DNA from: an uncultured Ruminococcus sp.
GTDB taxonomy: Bacteria; Bacillota; Clostridia; Oscillospirales; Ruminococcaceae
Assembly (NCBI GenBank): GCA_902783005.1
Contig: CACZPI010000145.1
Span: 1-33,133, forward strand
Length of the DNA stretch: 33,133 nucleotides
Reading direction: 5' to 3'
Shown: positions 18,012 to 26,050 of the stretch, in pieces
How the letters are laid out: each line of letters opens with the position of its first letter
Position numbering within the stretch: the stretch's first letter is position 1
Position numbers and translations under genes: made by a program
Notes under the pieces: generated by a model
Seen by the model: the letters and a program-made list of their open reading frames with translations, nothing else
What the model was told of the DNA's origin: nothing
Database searches by the model: none

Positions 18012-18632
18012 TCATTCCTCGGGCAGCGGCGCCATCTCAAAGATGACACTCGGATACCACTTTCCGTCGATCTTCACGACACCGGCAGTCTTGCCGGATA
18101 CAGAGGTATTTCCGTTGTTGTTCATATCCTTGAGCGCGAACATATCAAAGCGGACAGCCTCTTCGATATTCAGCCCTGTTTCCTGTGCAAGCGCCTGCAC
18201 GGTTGCTTCCGGTACCTCGATCTTTTCACCGATGGTCGGCTTCCAGGTAGAGGAAACAGAGCCTACATTGAGCATGCTCTTCTGCAGGGTTTCAAAATAC
18301 GCATCGACCCATTCATCATAGCGGTTGACACGCTCGAGATAGACCTTGTAGATGTCTTCATCAAGGCCGAGCGTTGCAGCGCTGACCTTGGCGGCAGCCG
18401 CCTTCTCGTCGGCGTTGAACAGCGCCTTGTATGTGCTCTTGTCAAGCGTGGTGAATGTACGCAGATAGGCGTAATAGGCGCTTTCTGCATCCGCGTTGGG
18501 ATCACTGTCCTGCGCAGGGCTGCCGGAAAGTACAGGCGTCTGTCCTGCATTGGTAGAATTGGAGGATGCACCGGTGCATCCGGTCAGAAGCATTGCTGCA
18601 AGCAGTGCAGCCGTCAGAATTGTTTTCTTCAT
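18012..18632 (-). CDS. Predicted lipoprotein inside the pyrimidine operon
   Basis: This 206-residue protein starts with a lipoprotein signal: MKKTILTAALLAAMLLTGC, with lipobox LTGC and the modified Cys at residue 19. A Ser/Thr/Asn-rich linker leads to a helical domain (SAYYAYLRTFTTLDKSTYKALF) and a final beta-like segment (GVVKIDGKWYPSVIFEM). The last part resembles the ends of NTF2-like or DUF4878-like extracytoplasmic domains, but I cannot assign it. The start at 18632 fits the signal and GAGG nine bases upstream. It starts 28 bases after the carB stop and ends 14 bases before pyrK, on the same strand, so it should be cotranscribed with the pyr genes. Its role there is unknown. Confidence 0.88.
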   Translation of the reverse strand: MKKTILTAALLAAMLLTGCTGASSNSTNAGQTPVLSGSPAQDSDPNADAESAYYAYLRTFTTLDKSTYKALFNADEKAAAAKVSAATLGLDEDIYKVYLERVNRYDEWVDAYFETLQKSMLNVGSVSSTWKPTIGEKIEVPEATVQALAQETGLNIEEAVRFDMFALKDMNNNGNTSVSGKTAGVVKIDGKWYPSVIFEMAPLPEE

Positions 18633-18660
18633 GGTAGTAGTCCTCATAATCAATATATCA

Positions 18661-21600
18661 TCAGATTTTGGTAATATCCACCAGCTCTACATCGTCCATG
18701 GAACGGCCGGAGAGCAGGACATTGGCAAGCGCATTCGCCGTATCGACTGCTGTCAGGGAGCAGATGGAGCGCTCGATGGATTTGCGGCGCATCTTTACGC
18801 TGTCACGCGCCGGCATTCTGCCCTTGGCAGAGGTGGAGATCATATAATGGATCTTGCCGCTTTCAAGCAGATCAATGGTATTCGGGGAGCCCTCGGAGAT
18901 CTTGCGGACGGTATTGGTCGCGATCATGTTGCGGTTGAGATAGCTTGCAGTGCCGCTCGTTGCATAGAGATCAAAGCCCATCCGGGAGAATTTCTCCGCA
19001 ATCGGGATCATTTCCTTCTTCTCGGAATCACGCACCGAGATCAGCACGCCGCCCTCACGCTTGAGGTCGTATCCGGCAGCAACCAGGCCTTTGAGAAGCG
19101 CATCCTCGAAGGAATGGCCGATGCCGAGGCATTCACCGGTGGACTTCATCTCCGGGCCAAGCATCGTATCGACATCCTGGAGCTTCTCAAAGCTGAATAC
19201 CGGTACCTTGACAGCGACGTAATCGCCCTCCGGATACAGACCGGATGCATAGCCAAGCTCCTGCAAAGTGGCACCGAACATGATCTTCGTCGCAATATCC
19301 ACCATCGGAATACCCGTGACCTTGCTGATATACGGCACGGTTCTCGACGAACGCGGGTTCACCTCAATGACATAGACCTCACCGCGGTAGACCACATACT
19401 GGATATTGACCAGACCCACCACATGCAGTGCAAGTGACAGGCGCTTGGTGTACTCAATAATGGTCTCGCGCACCTTCTTCGAGAGATTCTGCGCCGGATA
19501 GATCGAAATGGAGTCGCCGGAATGCACGCCCGCACGCTCGATATGCTCCATGATGCCCGGGATCAGGAAATCCTTGCCGTCGCAGATCGCATCGACCTCG
19601 ACCTCGGTACCCATCATGTACTTGTCGATCAGCACGGGGTTCTCGATCATATGCGAGGTGATGATCTCCATGTACTCTTCGACATCCTGGCGGGAATGCG
19701 CAATGATCATATTCTGGCCGCCCAGGACATATGACGGACGCAGCAGCACCGGATAGCCCAGCTTTTCCGCCACAACGACCGCTTCGGAGGTCGTCATGAC
19801 CGTGTAGCCCTGCGGGCGCGGGATGCCGCACTGCTCAAGCAGCTCGTCAAAGCGCTCCCTGTCCTCGGCTGCATCAATGTCATCCGCAGAGGTGCCCAGG
19901 ATATTCACGCCGCAGTCTGACAGATGGCGTGTGAGCTTGATGGCCGTCTGGCCGCCGAACTGCACGACAACGCCGTAGGGCTGCTCGGTCGCGATGATAT
20001 TGTCCACATCCTCCGGGGTGAGCGGATCGAAATACAGGCGGTCGCCGGTATCGAAATCGGTGGAGACCGTCTCCGGGTTGTTGTTGCAGATCACAGCCTC
20101 GTAGCCAAGCTCCTTGAGCGTCCAGACACAGTGTACCGAGCAATAGTCAAACTCGATGCCCTGTCCGATCCGGATCGGGCCGGAGCCGAATACAATGACC
20201 TTCTTCTTGCCCTTTTCCGTGCGGTCGATGAACTGTCTTGCTTCATTCTCGGAATCGTAGGTCGAATAGAAATACGGTGTCTCCGCCTTGAATTCACCGG
20301 CGCAGGTATCGACCATCTTGTAGACGGCATTGCGGTGCGTGGGGCATTTCTGTCCGGACATGCGCTCAATGGTGCTGTCAAGATAGCCGTACTGCTTGGC
20401 TGTCAGGTACTTTTCCTCGGTGAGAGTACCGTCGGCAAGCCACTGTTCGAGCTCAACCAGATTCAGGAGCTTGTCAAGGAACCATTCGTCAATGAGCGTG
20501 ATCTCGTGGATCTGCTCAATGGACACGCCCTTTTTCAGCAGGGCGAATACCTCGAATGCACGCTCATCCTCAACACCCTTGCGCAGGTGGCCGAGGAGCT
20601 CATCCACGGTCATTTCCTCGAATTTCTTCATATTCAGGGAATCCACGCCCAGCTCAATGGAGCGGACGGCCTTCATCATGGCCTGCTCAAAGCTCGTGCC
20701 GATGGCCATGACCTCACCGGTCGCCTTCATCTGGGTGCCGAGGGTACGCTTGGCATAGACGAACTTGTCGAATGCCCACTTCGGGAACTTGATAACGACG
20801 TAATCAAGCGCCGGCTCGAAGCAGGCATAGGTCTTGCCGGTGACCTGGTTGATGATCTCGTCGAGCGTATAGCCGATGGCAATGCGGGTCGCCACCTTCG
20901 CGATCGGATAACCGGTCGCCTTCGAGGCGAGCGCCGAGGAACGCGATACACGCGGATTGACCTCGATGACCGCATATTCCATGCTCTCCGGATGCAGGGC
21001 AAACTGGCAGTTGCAGCCGCCCTCGACCTTGAGCTCGGAAATGATATTCAAAGACGCGGTACGCAGCATCTGGTATTCACGGTCGGAGAGTGTGACTGCC
21101 GGTGCAATGACGATGGAGTCGCCGGTATGCACGCCGACCGGGTCGAAATTCTCCATGGAGCAGACGGTAATGACATTGCCCTTGGAATCGCGGATGACCT
21201 CAAACTCGATCTCCTTCCAGCCGGAAATGCACTTTTCCACAAGGATCTGTGTGATCGGGGAAAGACGCAGGCCGTTGGTCGCAATGTCGCGCAGCTCCTC
21301 CTCGTTATTGGCGATGCCGCCGCCGGTGCCGCCGAGGGTGAATGCCGGACGGACGATCACCGGATAGCTGATCTCCCCGGCGAAATCCACAGCATCCTCC
21401 ACGGTCTCCACGACCTTTGACGGGATGCAGGGCTCACCGATCTTTTCCATTGTGTCCTTGAATGCCTGGCGATCCTCTGCCTTGTGAATGGTTTCGGGAT
21501 TGGCACCGAGGAGCTTGACATTGTGGGATTCCAGGAAGCCCTCCGCCGCAAGCTGCATGGAAAGGGTCAGGCCGGTCTGTCCGCCAAGGGTGGACAGGAC

Positions 21601-21855
21601 ACTGTCGGGCTTTTCGATTTCAATAACGCGCTTGACGGTATCGAGGGTCAGCGGTTCGATGTAAATGTGATCCGCCATGGCTTTGTCGGTCATGATCGTC
21701 GCAGGGTTGGAATTGATGAGCACGACCTCCAGCCCCTCCTGCTTCAAAGCGCGGCAGGCCTGTGCGCCGGCATAGTCAAATTCGGCTGCCTGACCGATGA
21801 CGATCGGGCCGGAGCCGATCACGAGTACTTTCTTGATATCCTTACGCAGTCCCAT
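18661..21855 (-). CDS. carB: Carbamoyl phosphate synthase large subunit
   Basis: CarB makes carbamoyl phosphate from bicarbonate, ATP and ammonia delivered by CarA, feeding pyrimidine and arginine synthesis. The 1064-residue product is of normal length with two homologous halves. The first has KVLVIGSGPIVIGQAAEFDYAG, an ATP-grasp region with RPAFTLGGTGGG, and EVNPRVSRSSALASKATGYPIA. The second has VIVFGSGPIRIGQGIEFDYCSVH, RPSYVLGGQNM, and EVNPRSSRTVPYISKVTGIP. The C-terminal allosteric (MGS-like) domain covers about the last 130 residues. The start at 21855 follows AAGGAGG and lies one base after the carA stop. The frame is open 37 codons further, inside carA, and is not the start. Confidence 0.98.
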   Translation of the reverse strand: MGLRKDIKKVLVIGSGPIVIGQAAEFDYAGAQACRALKQEGLEVVLINSNPATIMTDKAMADHIYIEPLTLDTVKRVIEIEKPDSVLSTLGGQTGLTLSMQLAAEGFLESHNVKLLGANPETIHKAEDRQAFKDTMEKIGEPCIPSKVVETVEDAVDFAGEISYPVIVRPAFTLGGTGGGIANNEEELRDIATNGLRLSPITQILVEKCISGWKEIEFEVIRDSKGNVITVCSMENFDPVGVHTGDSIVIAPAVTLSDREYQMLRTASLNIISELKVEGGCNCQFALHPESMEYAVIEVNPRVSRSSALASKATGYPIAKVATRIAIGYTLDEIINQVTGKTYACFEPALDYVVIKFPKWAFDKFVYAKRTLGTQMKATGEVMAIGTSFEQAMMKAVRSIELGVDSLNMKKFEEMTVDELLGHLRKGVEDERAFEVFALLKKGVSIEQIHEITLIDEWFLDKLLNLVELEQWLADGTLTEEKYLTAKQYGYLDSTIERMSGQKCPTHRNAVYKMVDTCAGEFKAETPYFYSTYDSENEARQFIDRTEKGKKKVIVFGSGPIRIGQGIEFDYCSVHCVWTLKELGYEAVICNNNPETVSTDFDTGDRLYFDPLTPEDVDNIIATEQPYGVVVQFGGQTAIKLTRHLSDCGVNILGTSADDIDAAEDRERFDELLEQCGIPRPQGYTVMTTSEAVVVAEKLGYPVLLRPSYVLGGQNMIIAHSRQDVEEYMEIITSHMIENPVLIDKYMMGTEVEVDAICDGKDFLIPGIMEHIERAGVHSGDSISIYPAQNLSKKVRETIIEYTKRLSLALHVVGLVNIQYVVYRGEVYVIEVNPRSSRTVPYISKVTGIPMVDIATKIMFGATLQELGYASGLYPEGDYVAVKVPVFSFEKLQDVDTMLGPEMKSTGECLGIGHSFEDALLKGLVAAGYDLKREGGVLISVRDSEKKEMIPIAEKFSRMGFDLYATSGTASYLNRNMIATNTVRKISEGSPNTIDLLESGKIHYMISTSAKGRMPARDSVKMRRKSIERSICSLTAVDTANALANVLLSGRSMDDVELVDITKI

Positions 21856-21856
21856 C

Positions 21857-22969
21857 TCACTTGCCCTCCTTATATGCATCCATGCGGCCGGTGAATTCAT
21901 CGAAGAGATATGCCGTATCCAGCGGGCCGCCGTGTGCCTCCGGATGGAACTGTACCGTGAAGGCATTCACGGAATTGTAGCGGATGCCCTCGCAGGTCTT
22001 GTCGTTGGCATTGATATGGCTTACCTCGCCGACAGACGGATCAAGGCTCTCACCAACGACTGCATAGCCGTGGTTCTGGCTCGTGACATAGGTCTTTCCG
22101 GAGGCAAGGTCGATGACGGGCTGATTGGCGCCGCGGTGGCCGTATTTGAGCTTCTCCGTCTTTGCACCCATGGCAAGTGCGGTGAGCTGATGGCCGAGAC
22201 AGATGCCGAATACCGGAATGCCGAGCTTGACGATCTCGCGGATATTGGCGATCACTTCCGTTGCCTCTGCCGGGTCGCCGGGGCCGTTTGACAGCATGAT
22301 GCCGTCCGGATCTAAAGCGTAGATCTCCTCGGCGGTGGTATTCGCCGGAACCACGATCACTTCACAGCCGCGGTTCATCAGGGACTTGCGGATGTAGCGC
22401 TTGTAGCCGAAATCCAGCAGTACCACGCGGTATTTTATATTCTCCGGTGTGTAGGTGTGGGTTTCCGTGCCGGTGACGGTCTTCACGGCATCGCGGACGC
22501 TGTAAGCACGGATCTGCGTCAGAAGCGTCTCCATGCGTCCGGCCGGATCCTCCGTGGTAATGGCACCGTTCATGACGCCTGCCTCGCGCAGCATCCGGGT
22601 GAGACAGCGGGTGTCGATCCCCCAGAGACCGATGATATTCAGCCGCTTCAGGAAGTGGTCAATGCTGTCCTCCGATCGGAAATTCGAGGGAGCATTGCAC
22701 CATTCCCGCACGATATAGCCGGAAACATACGACTGCGTGGATTCAAAATCCTGCGAATTGACGCCGTAATTTCCGATCAGCGGGAAGGTCTGCGTAACGA
22801 TCTGCCCGTAATACGACGGATCCGTCAGCGTTTCCTGATAGGCGGTCATGCCGGTCGTGAATACCACCTCACCGATGACCGTGCCCTTTGCGCCGAAGCT
22901 CTTCCCTTGGAAAACCTGTCCGTTGGCCAGGACAAGCCATGCGGGAGTGCTGTCTTTGATAAGTGCCAT
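21857..22969 (-). CDS. carA: Carbamoyl phosphate synthase small subunit
   Basis: CarA is the glutamine amidotransferase subunit that supplies ammonia to CarB through a tunnel. The 370-residue product has the N-terminal CarA domain (LVLANGQVFQGKSFGA, GEVVFTTGMTAYQETLTDPSYYGQ, GIDTRCLTRMLRE) and a class I GATase domain. The latter contains LSNGPGDPAE, FGICLGHQ with the nucleophilic Cys at about residue 255, TSQNHGYAV, and VQFHPEAHGG with the His-Glu pair. It has AAAGGA upstream and is followed by carB after one base. The 78-base gap to pyrF carries a strong hairpin. Confidence 0.98.
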   Translation of the reverse strand: MALIKDSTPAWLVLANGQVFQGKSFGAKGTVIGEVVFTTGMTAYQETLTDPSYYGQIVTQTFPLIGNYGVNSQDFESTQSYVSGYIVREWCNAPSNFRSEDSIDHFLKRLNIIGLWGIDTRCLTRMLREAGVMNGAITTEDPAGRMETLLTQIRAYSVRDAVKTVTGTETHTYTPENIKYRVVLLDFGYKRYIRKSLMNRGCEVIVVPANTTAEEIYALDPDGIMLSNGPGDPAEATEVIANIREIVKLGIPVFGICLGHQLTALAMGAKTEKLKYGHRGANQPVIDLASGKTYVTSQNHGYAVVGESLDPSVGEVSHINANDKTCEGIRYNSVNAFTVQFHPEAHGGPLDTAYLFDEFTGRMDAYKEGK

Positions 22970-23000
22970 ATACCTACATCCTTTCCTTCACAGTTCTTCT

Positions 23001-23025
23001 CCCCGGTACGGATGCCGCACCGGGG
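23001..23025 (-). other. Intercistronic hairpin between pyrF and carA
   Basis: CCCCGGTGCGG and CCGTACCGGGG pair over 11 bases (one G-U) around a three-base loop. The following sequence is AGAAGAACTG, with no U-tract, so it is not an intrinsic terminator. It may protect or punctuate the operon mRNA. Confidence 0.7.
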
Positions 23026-23047
23026 GAAGCCGATTTATGTCAGTTCT

Positions 23048-23971
23048 TTACTTGATCTTGACAAAGCCTGTAATATCGTCTCTCATGCGGATGGCCTCAC
23101 GGCGCGCTGCCTTGGCAAAGTCACGCGGGTCGCAGCCCTCCTTCTGGTAAGCGCACATGATGGCGCGGGAGGAATTGACAATGCCGCCCAGTCCGTTTGC
23201 ATCAAATGCACCTGCAACGCCCTCTGCGCCACCGCCCTGTGCGCCATAGCCGGGCACCAGGAAGAAGGTGTGCGGCAGACGCTCACGCAGCTCGCGGAGC
23301 TGTGCCGGGTAGGTCGCGCCGACAACAGCACCGACCGCAGAATAGCCGTATTCACCGATCGTGTCTGCACCCCACTTCTCGCAGAGATCGCCCATTCTGG
23401 CATACAGCGGCACACCGTCCATGAGCTGATCCTGGAGCTCACCGGAGGACGGATTCGAGGTCTTGACCAGTACGAAAATGCCCTTGTCACGGGTCTTGCA
23501 GGCGTCAAGGAGCGGATTGATGCCGTCGGAGCCGAGGTAGCCGTTGACAGTCAGGGCATCGGCGCCGAAGGGCTCAAGCTCATTCTCGCCGACCATGACC
23601 GAGCCCAGATGTGCCGCGGTATAGGCCTGCATCGTCGCACCGATGTCATTGCGCTTGCCGTCGGTGATGACGAACATGCCGCGCACCTTGGCATAGCGGA
23701 TGGTGTCCTCGAGTGCCTTCATGCCGTTCCAGCCGTACATTTCATAGTAGGCTGCCTGCGGCTTGATGGCGGGGACAATATCGCAGATCTCGTCAATGAT
23801 CGCCTTGTTGAAGGCAAAGATCGCTCTTGCTGCAGCCTGGAGGCTGCAGCCGTCCTCGTCCCGGTACTTCTTTTGCAGGAATTCCGGCACATAATCGAGC
23901 TTCGGGTCGAGTCCTACCACGGAGGGGTTCCCCGTCTCCTTGATTTTTGCGATCAGTCTGTCAAATCCCAT
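23048..23971 (-). CDS. pyrF: Orotidine 5'-phosphate decarboxylase
   Basis: PyrF decarboxylates OMP to UMP. The 307-residue length and sequence fit the longer OMP decarboxylase subfamily rather than the 235-residue Bacillus type. Visible motifs are VVGLDPKLDYVPEF near the N-terminus, IKPQAAYYEMYG, the catalytic VITDGKRNDIGAT with the Lys-Asp pair, and VKTSNPSSGE. The C-terminal part has LVPGYGAQGGG for phosphate binding. The start codon follows AAGGAG closely, 38 bases after the pyrC stop. It lies between pyrC and carA in the operon. Confidence 0.97.
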   Translation of the reverse strand: MGFDRLIAKIKETGNPSVVGLDPKLDYVPEFLQKKYRDEDGCSLQAAARAIFAFNKAIIDEICDIVPAIKPQAAYYEMYGWNGMKALEDTIRYAKVRGMFVITDGKRNDIGATMQAYTAAHLGSVMVGENELEPFGADALTVNGYLGSDGINPLLDACKTRDKGIFVLVKTSNPSSGELQDQLMDGVPLYARMGDLCEKWGADTIGEYGYSAVGAVVGATYPAQLRELRERLPHTFFLVPGYGAQGGGAEGVAGAFDANGLGGIVNSSRAIMCAYQKEGCDPRDFAKAARREAIRMRDDITGFVKIK

Positions 23972-24009
23972 AATTATATCTCCTTCTATTTGATTCCGGG
24001 TATGCCCGG

Positions 24010-25290
24010 TCAGTTTTGCTCCTCAAAGCGGATCTCGCCGCCGGTAATGGTCATGACGACCTTGCCCCGAAGCTCCATGCCGCGGAACGCGGTATTGCAG
24101 GATCTGCTGTGGAGCTTGGCCGGATCCACCGTCCATACCTTTTCGGTATCGACCAGAATCAGATTCGCCTCCGCACCCACGCGCAGGCATTCCGGTGCAA
24201 GGCCAAGCAGCATGCGCGGTTTGATGCTCATGCGCTCCACGATCTCCTGCAAGGTCAGCTTGCCGGTGTGATACAGCGCGGTCAACGTTGCGGCCAGTGA
24301 GGTCTCCAGTCCGACAATGCCGTTGGGCGCCAGCTCAAAATTGGCCTTCTCCGTCTGGGTATGCGGTGCATGATCCGTCACGATGCAGTCGATGGTGCCG
24401 TCGATGACAGCTTCTTCAATGGCGATGCGGTCGGATTCCTCACGCAGCGGCGGGTTCATGCGGTCATTGGCATCGCGGCTGCGCAGCTTTTCGTGCGTCA
24501 GCATGAAGTAATGCGGCGCCGTTTCACAGGTGACCTGTACGCCAAGGCGCTTGGCCTCGCGGATGATGTCCACAGAGCCCTTGGTGCTGACATGGCAGAT
24601 GTGGATGCGGCCGCCGACAGAGCTTGCCAGCACGATCTCGCGTGCCGTGATGTAATCCTCGGAAGCACGATCCATGCCCTTGACGCCCAGCTCCTCGGAA
24701 ACGCTGCCGCGGTGCATGATACCGCCGTCAATGATGTCCAGATCCTCACAGTGGGAGCATACCAGCATCCCCTGCTTCTTGGCCTCGGCCAATGCCTGCC
24801 GCATGATCTCGGCATTCTTGACCGGTCTGCCGTCATCGGAAAGCGCTGCTGCGCCTGCGCCCTTGAGCGCTGCAAAATCCGTCAGCTCCCCGCCGCTCAT
24901 GCCCTTGGTGATGCAGGCGACCGGATAGACAGAAACGCCGGTATCTCTGGCCTTATTCAGGATGTACTGGATGGTTTCCGCAGAATCCACCGGCGGGTGG
25001 GTATTGGGCATGGTCAGCACGCCCGTCACGCCGCCTGCAAGTGCGGCACGGCAGCCGGTGAGAATATCCTCCTTCTGGGTCTGGCCGGGATCGCGGAAAT
25101 GCACATGCATGTCGAAGAGTCCGGGCATTGCCGTCAGGCCGGTCGCATCAATGACACGATCGCCCTCGCCGTCGCAGATCTCGACAATTCCCTTGCCCAT
25201 GCGGGTGATCTTTCCGTCGATCACAAGGATGTCGGTGAGCTCGTCAAGCCCGCGGTCAACAGCCTTGACATTTTTGATCAGCAGCTTCAT
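24010..25290 (-). CDS. pyrC: Dihydroorotase
   Basis: This zinc amidohydrolase closes carbamoyl aspartate to dihydroorotate. The 426-residue product is of the class I (Bacillus-like) type. The metal and substrate motif is DMHVHFRDPGQTQKEDI, with the His-X-His pair. Other ligands lie in VCSHCEDLDI and HICHVSTKGSV, and the catalytic segment is VTDHAPHTQTEKA. The start at 25290 follows AAAGGAG by seven bases; the frame runs 13 codons further into the leader without support. It is the first gene of the pyrimidine operon, behind a promoter and leader terminator, so expression probably responds to pyrimidine supply. Confidence 0.97.
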   Translation of the reverse strand: MKLLIKNVKAVDRGLDELTDILVIDGKITRMGKGIVEICDGEGDRVIDATGLTAMPGLFDMHVHFRDPGQTQKEDILTGCRAALAGGVTGVLTMPNTHPPVDSAETIQYILNKARDTGVSVYPVACITKGMSGGELTDFAALKGAGAAALSDDGRPVKNAEIMRQALAEAKKQGMLVCSHCEDLDIIDGGIMHRGSVSEELGVKGMDRASEDYITAREIVLASSVGGRIHICHVSTKGSVDIIREAKRLGVQVTCETAPHYFMLTHEKLRSRDANDRMNPPLREESDRIAIEEAVIDGTIDCIVTDHAPHTQTEKANFELAPNGIVGLETSLAATLTALYHTGKLTLQEIVERMSIKPRMLLGLAPECLRVGAEANLILVDTEKVWTVDPAKLHSRSCNTAFRGMELRGKVVMTITGGEIRFEEQN

Positions 25291-25333
25291 AGATTTACTC
25301 CTTTCCGGTATCACAGATGCAGGGGGCAACTAT

Positions 25334-25372
25334 AAAAAATGACGCTTACCGTCAGGCTGACAGATAAGCGTC
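25334..25372 (-). terminator. Leader terminator/attenuator of the pyrimidine operon
   Basis: On the minus strand GACGCTTA and TAAGCGTC form the outer stem with a CTGTC/GACGG inner stem, followed by ATTTTTT. It lies between the promoter and pyrC, about 80 bases after the expected transcription start and 44 bases before the start codon. The operon must therefore read through it. It is preceded by GGAGCAAAGACG, nearly the same as at the pyrG terminator. Confidence 0.88.
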
Positions 25373-25414
25373 TTTGCTCCAAAAATACGTTATTCCGGGA
25401 AAATGCCCGGTCAT
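25352..25414 (-). other. Possible leader peptide in the pyrC leader
   Basis: A 20-codon frame beginning ATGACCGGG runs through a CCGGG/CCCGG hairpin and a TATTTTT run and ends with TGA in the loop of the terminator stem. A ribosome following the polymerase would cover the 5' arm of the terminator. The only upstream ribosome-site candidate, AAGG, is 13 bases away, so translation is doubtful. Confidence 0.3.
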
Positions 25415-25440
25415 GACACGATCTGAGCCTTGATGCAAGG
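25395..25440 (-). promoter_or_regulatory. Two small hairpins in the pyr operon leader
   Basis: CCTTG/CAAGG with a three-base loop (25440-25428) and CCGGG/CCCGG with a six-base loop (25410-25395) lie between the transcription start and the terminator. They are candidate antiterminator or ligand- or protein-binding elements. I see no match to the known PyrR-binding consensus. Confidence 0.5.
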
Positions 25441-25453
25441 TTTCATCTTATCT

Positions 25454-25482
25454 ATTATAGCACAGATCATGCGTTTTGGCAA
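25454..25482 (-). promoter_or_regulatory. Promoter of the pyrimidine operon
   Basis: TTGCCA (25482-25477) and TATAAT (25459-25454) are separated by 17 bases on the minus strand. Initiation is expected near 25447. Confidence 0.92.
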
Positions 25483-25515
25483 GGGGTTTGCAAAAAATTC
25501 ATAAAAGATTTTGCA

Positions 25516-26016
25516 TTACCCGGCAAGTCCCAAACATTCCATCGTTCCGTCTGCCTCAATATTGAGCAGAATGCTGTGTCCTGCAAAATAATCCGGGTCA
25601 CAGAACAGGAAGAGCTGTGTGGACATGTTCTCACGGCCGCCCGTCAGGTCGATCGTAATGCCCTCCATCCGCAGGCTGTCACGGAATGTCTTTTCCGGCA
25701 GCGGCAGTGCGACCTCGGTACCGTCTTCAAGCCGGTAGATCTCAGCATTCTCCGCATCAAGCTCCTCGGCGCCGCTGATCCAGTCCTCAGCCAGCGTCAG
25801 CATGCCACTCTTGACAAGCATGTCCGCGATCACGGCGCGGTTGGCAATGATCCAGTCAAGCTGGGCATTGATCGCGTCAAGATACCGGAGCACCTGCTCA
25901 CGCTTGCCGCGTTCATCGTTCAGATCCAGGCCAACCTCCACCTCGCGCTCCGACCAGATGCGGGTCGTACCCTTCATCGAGAAAACGTCATCTTCACGGA
26001 AATCCTGATATTCCAT
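25516..26016 (-). CDS. DUF2262-like protein
   Basis: The 166-residue soluble protein ends with DYFAGHSILLNIEADGTMECLGLAG, which resembles the C-terminal signature of DUF2262 proteins (a FxGHS-type motif then alternating strands to a final AG). The central helix (YLDAINAQLDWIIANRAVIADMLV) and the strand-rich second half also fit. The assignment is from memory of the family, so it is tentative. Members are found among single-gene polymorphic-toxin immunity-like proteins, but no toxin is nearby. The start at 26016 follows AAGGAGG by eight bases; a GTG one codon earlier is possible. It is 34 bases after the DUF4317 gene on the same strand, so they form a two-gene operon. Confidence 0.7.
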   Translation of the reverse strand: MEYQDFREDDVFSMKGTTRIWSEREVEVGLDLNDERGKREQVLRYLDAINAQLDWIIANRAVIADMLVKSGMLTLAEDWISGAEELDAENAEIYRLEDGTEVALPLPEKTFRDSLRMEGITIDLTGGRENMSTQLFLFCDPDYFAGHSILLNIEADGTMECLGLAG

Positions 26017-26050
26017 CACACATGCCTCCTTATGTTAAATTTGCAGTCTG

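Noticed and set aside
25445-25460. AGATAAG after the pyr operon -10 box, complementary to CTTATCT in the terminator arm, as an antiterminator
   Set aside because: With normal spacing most of it lies upstream of the transcription start, so it would not be in the RNA.
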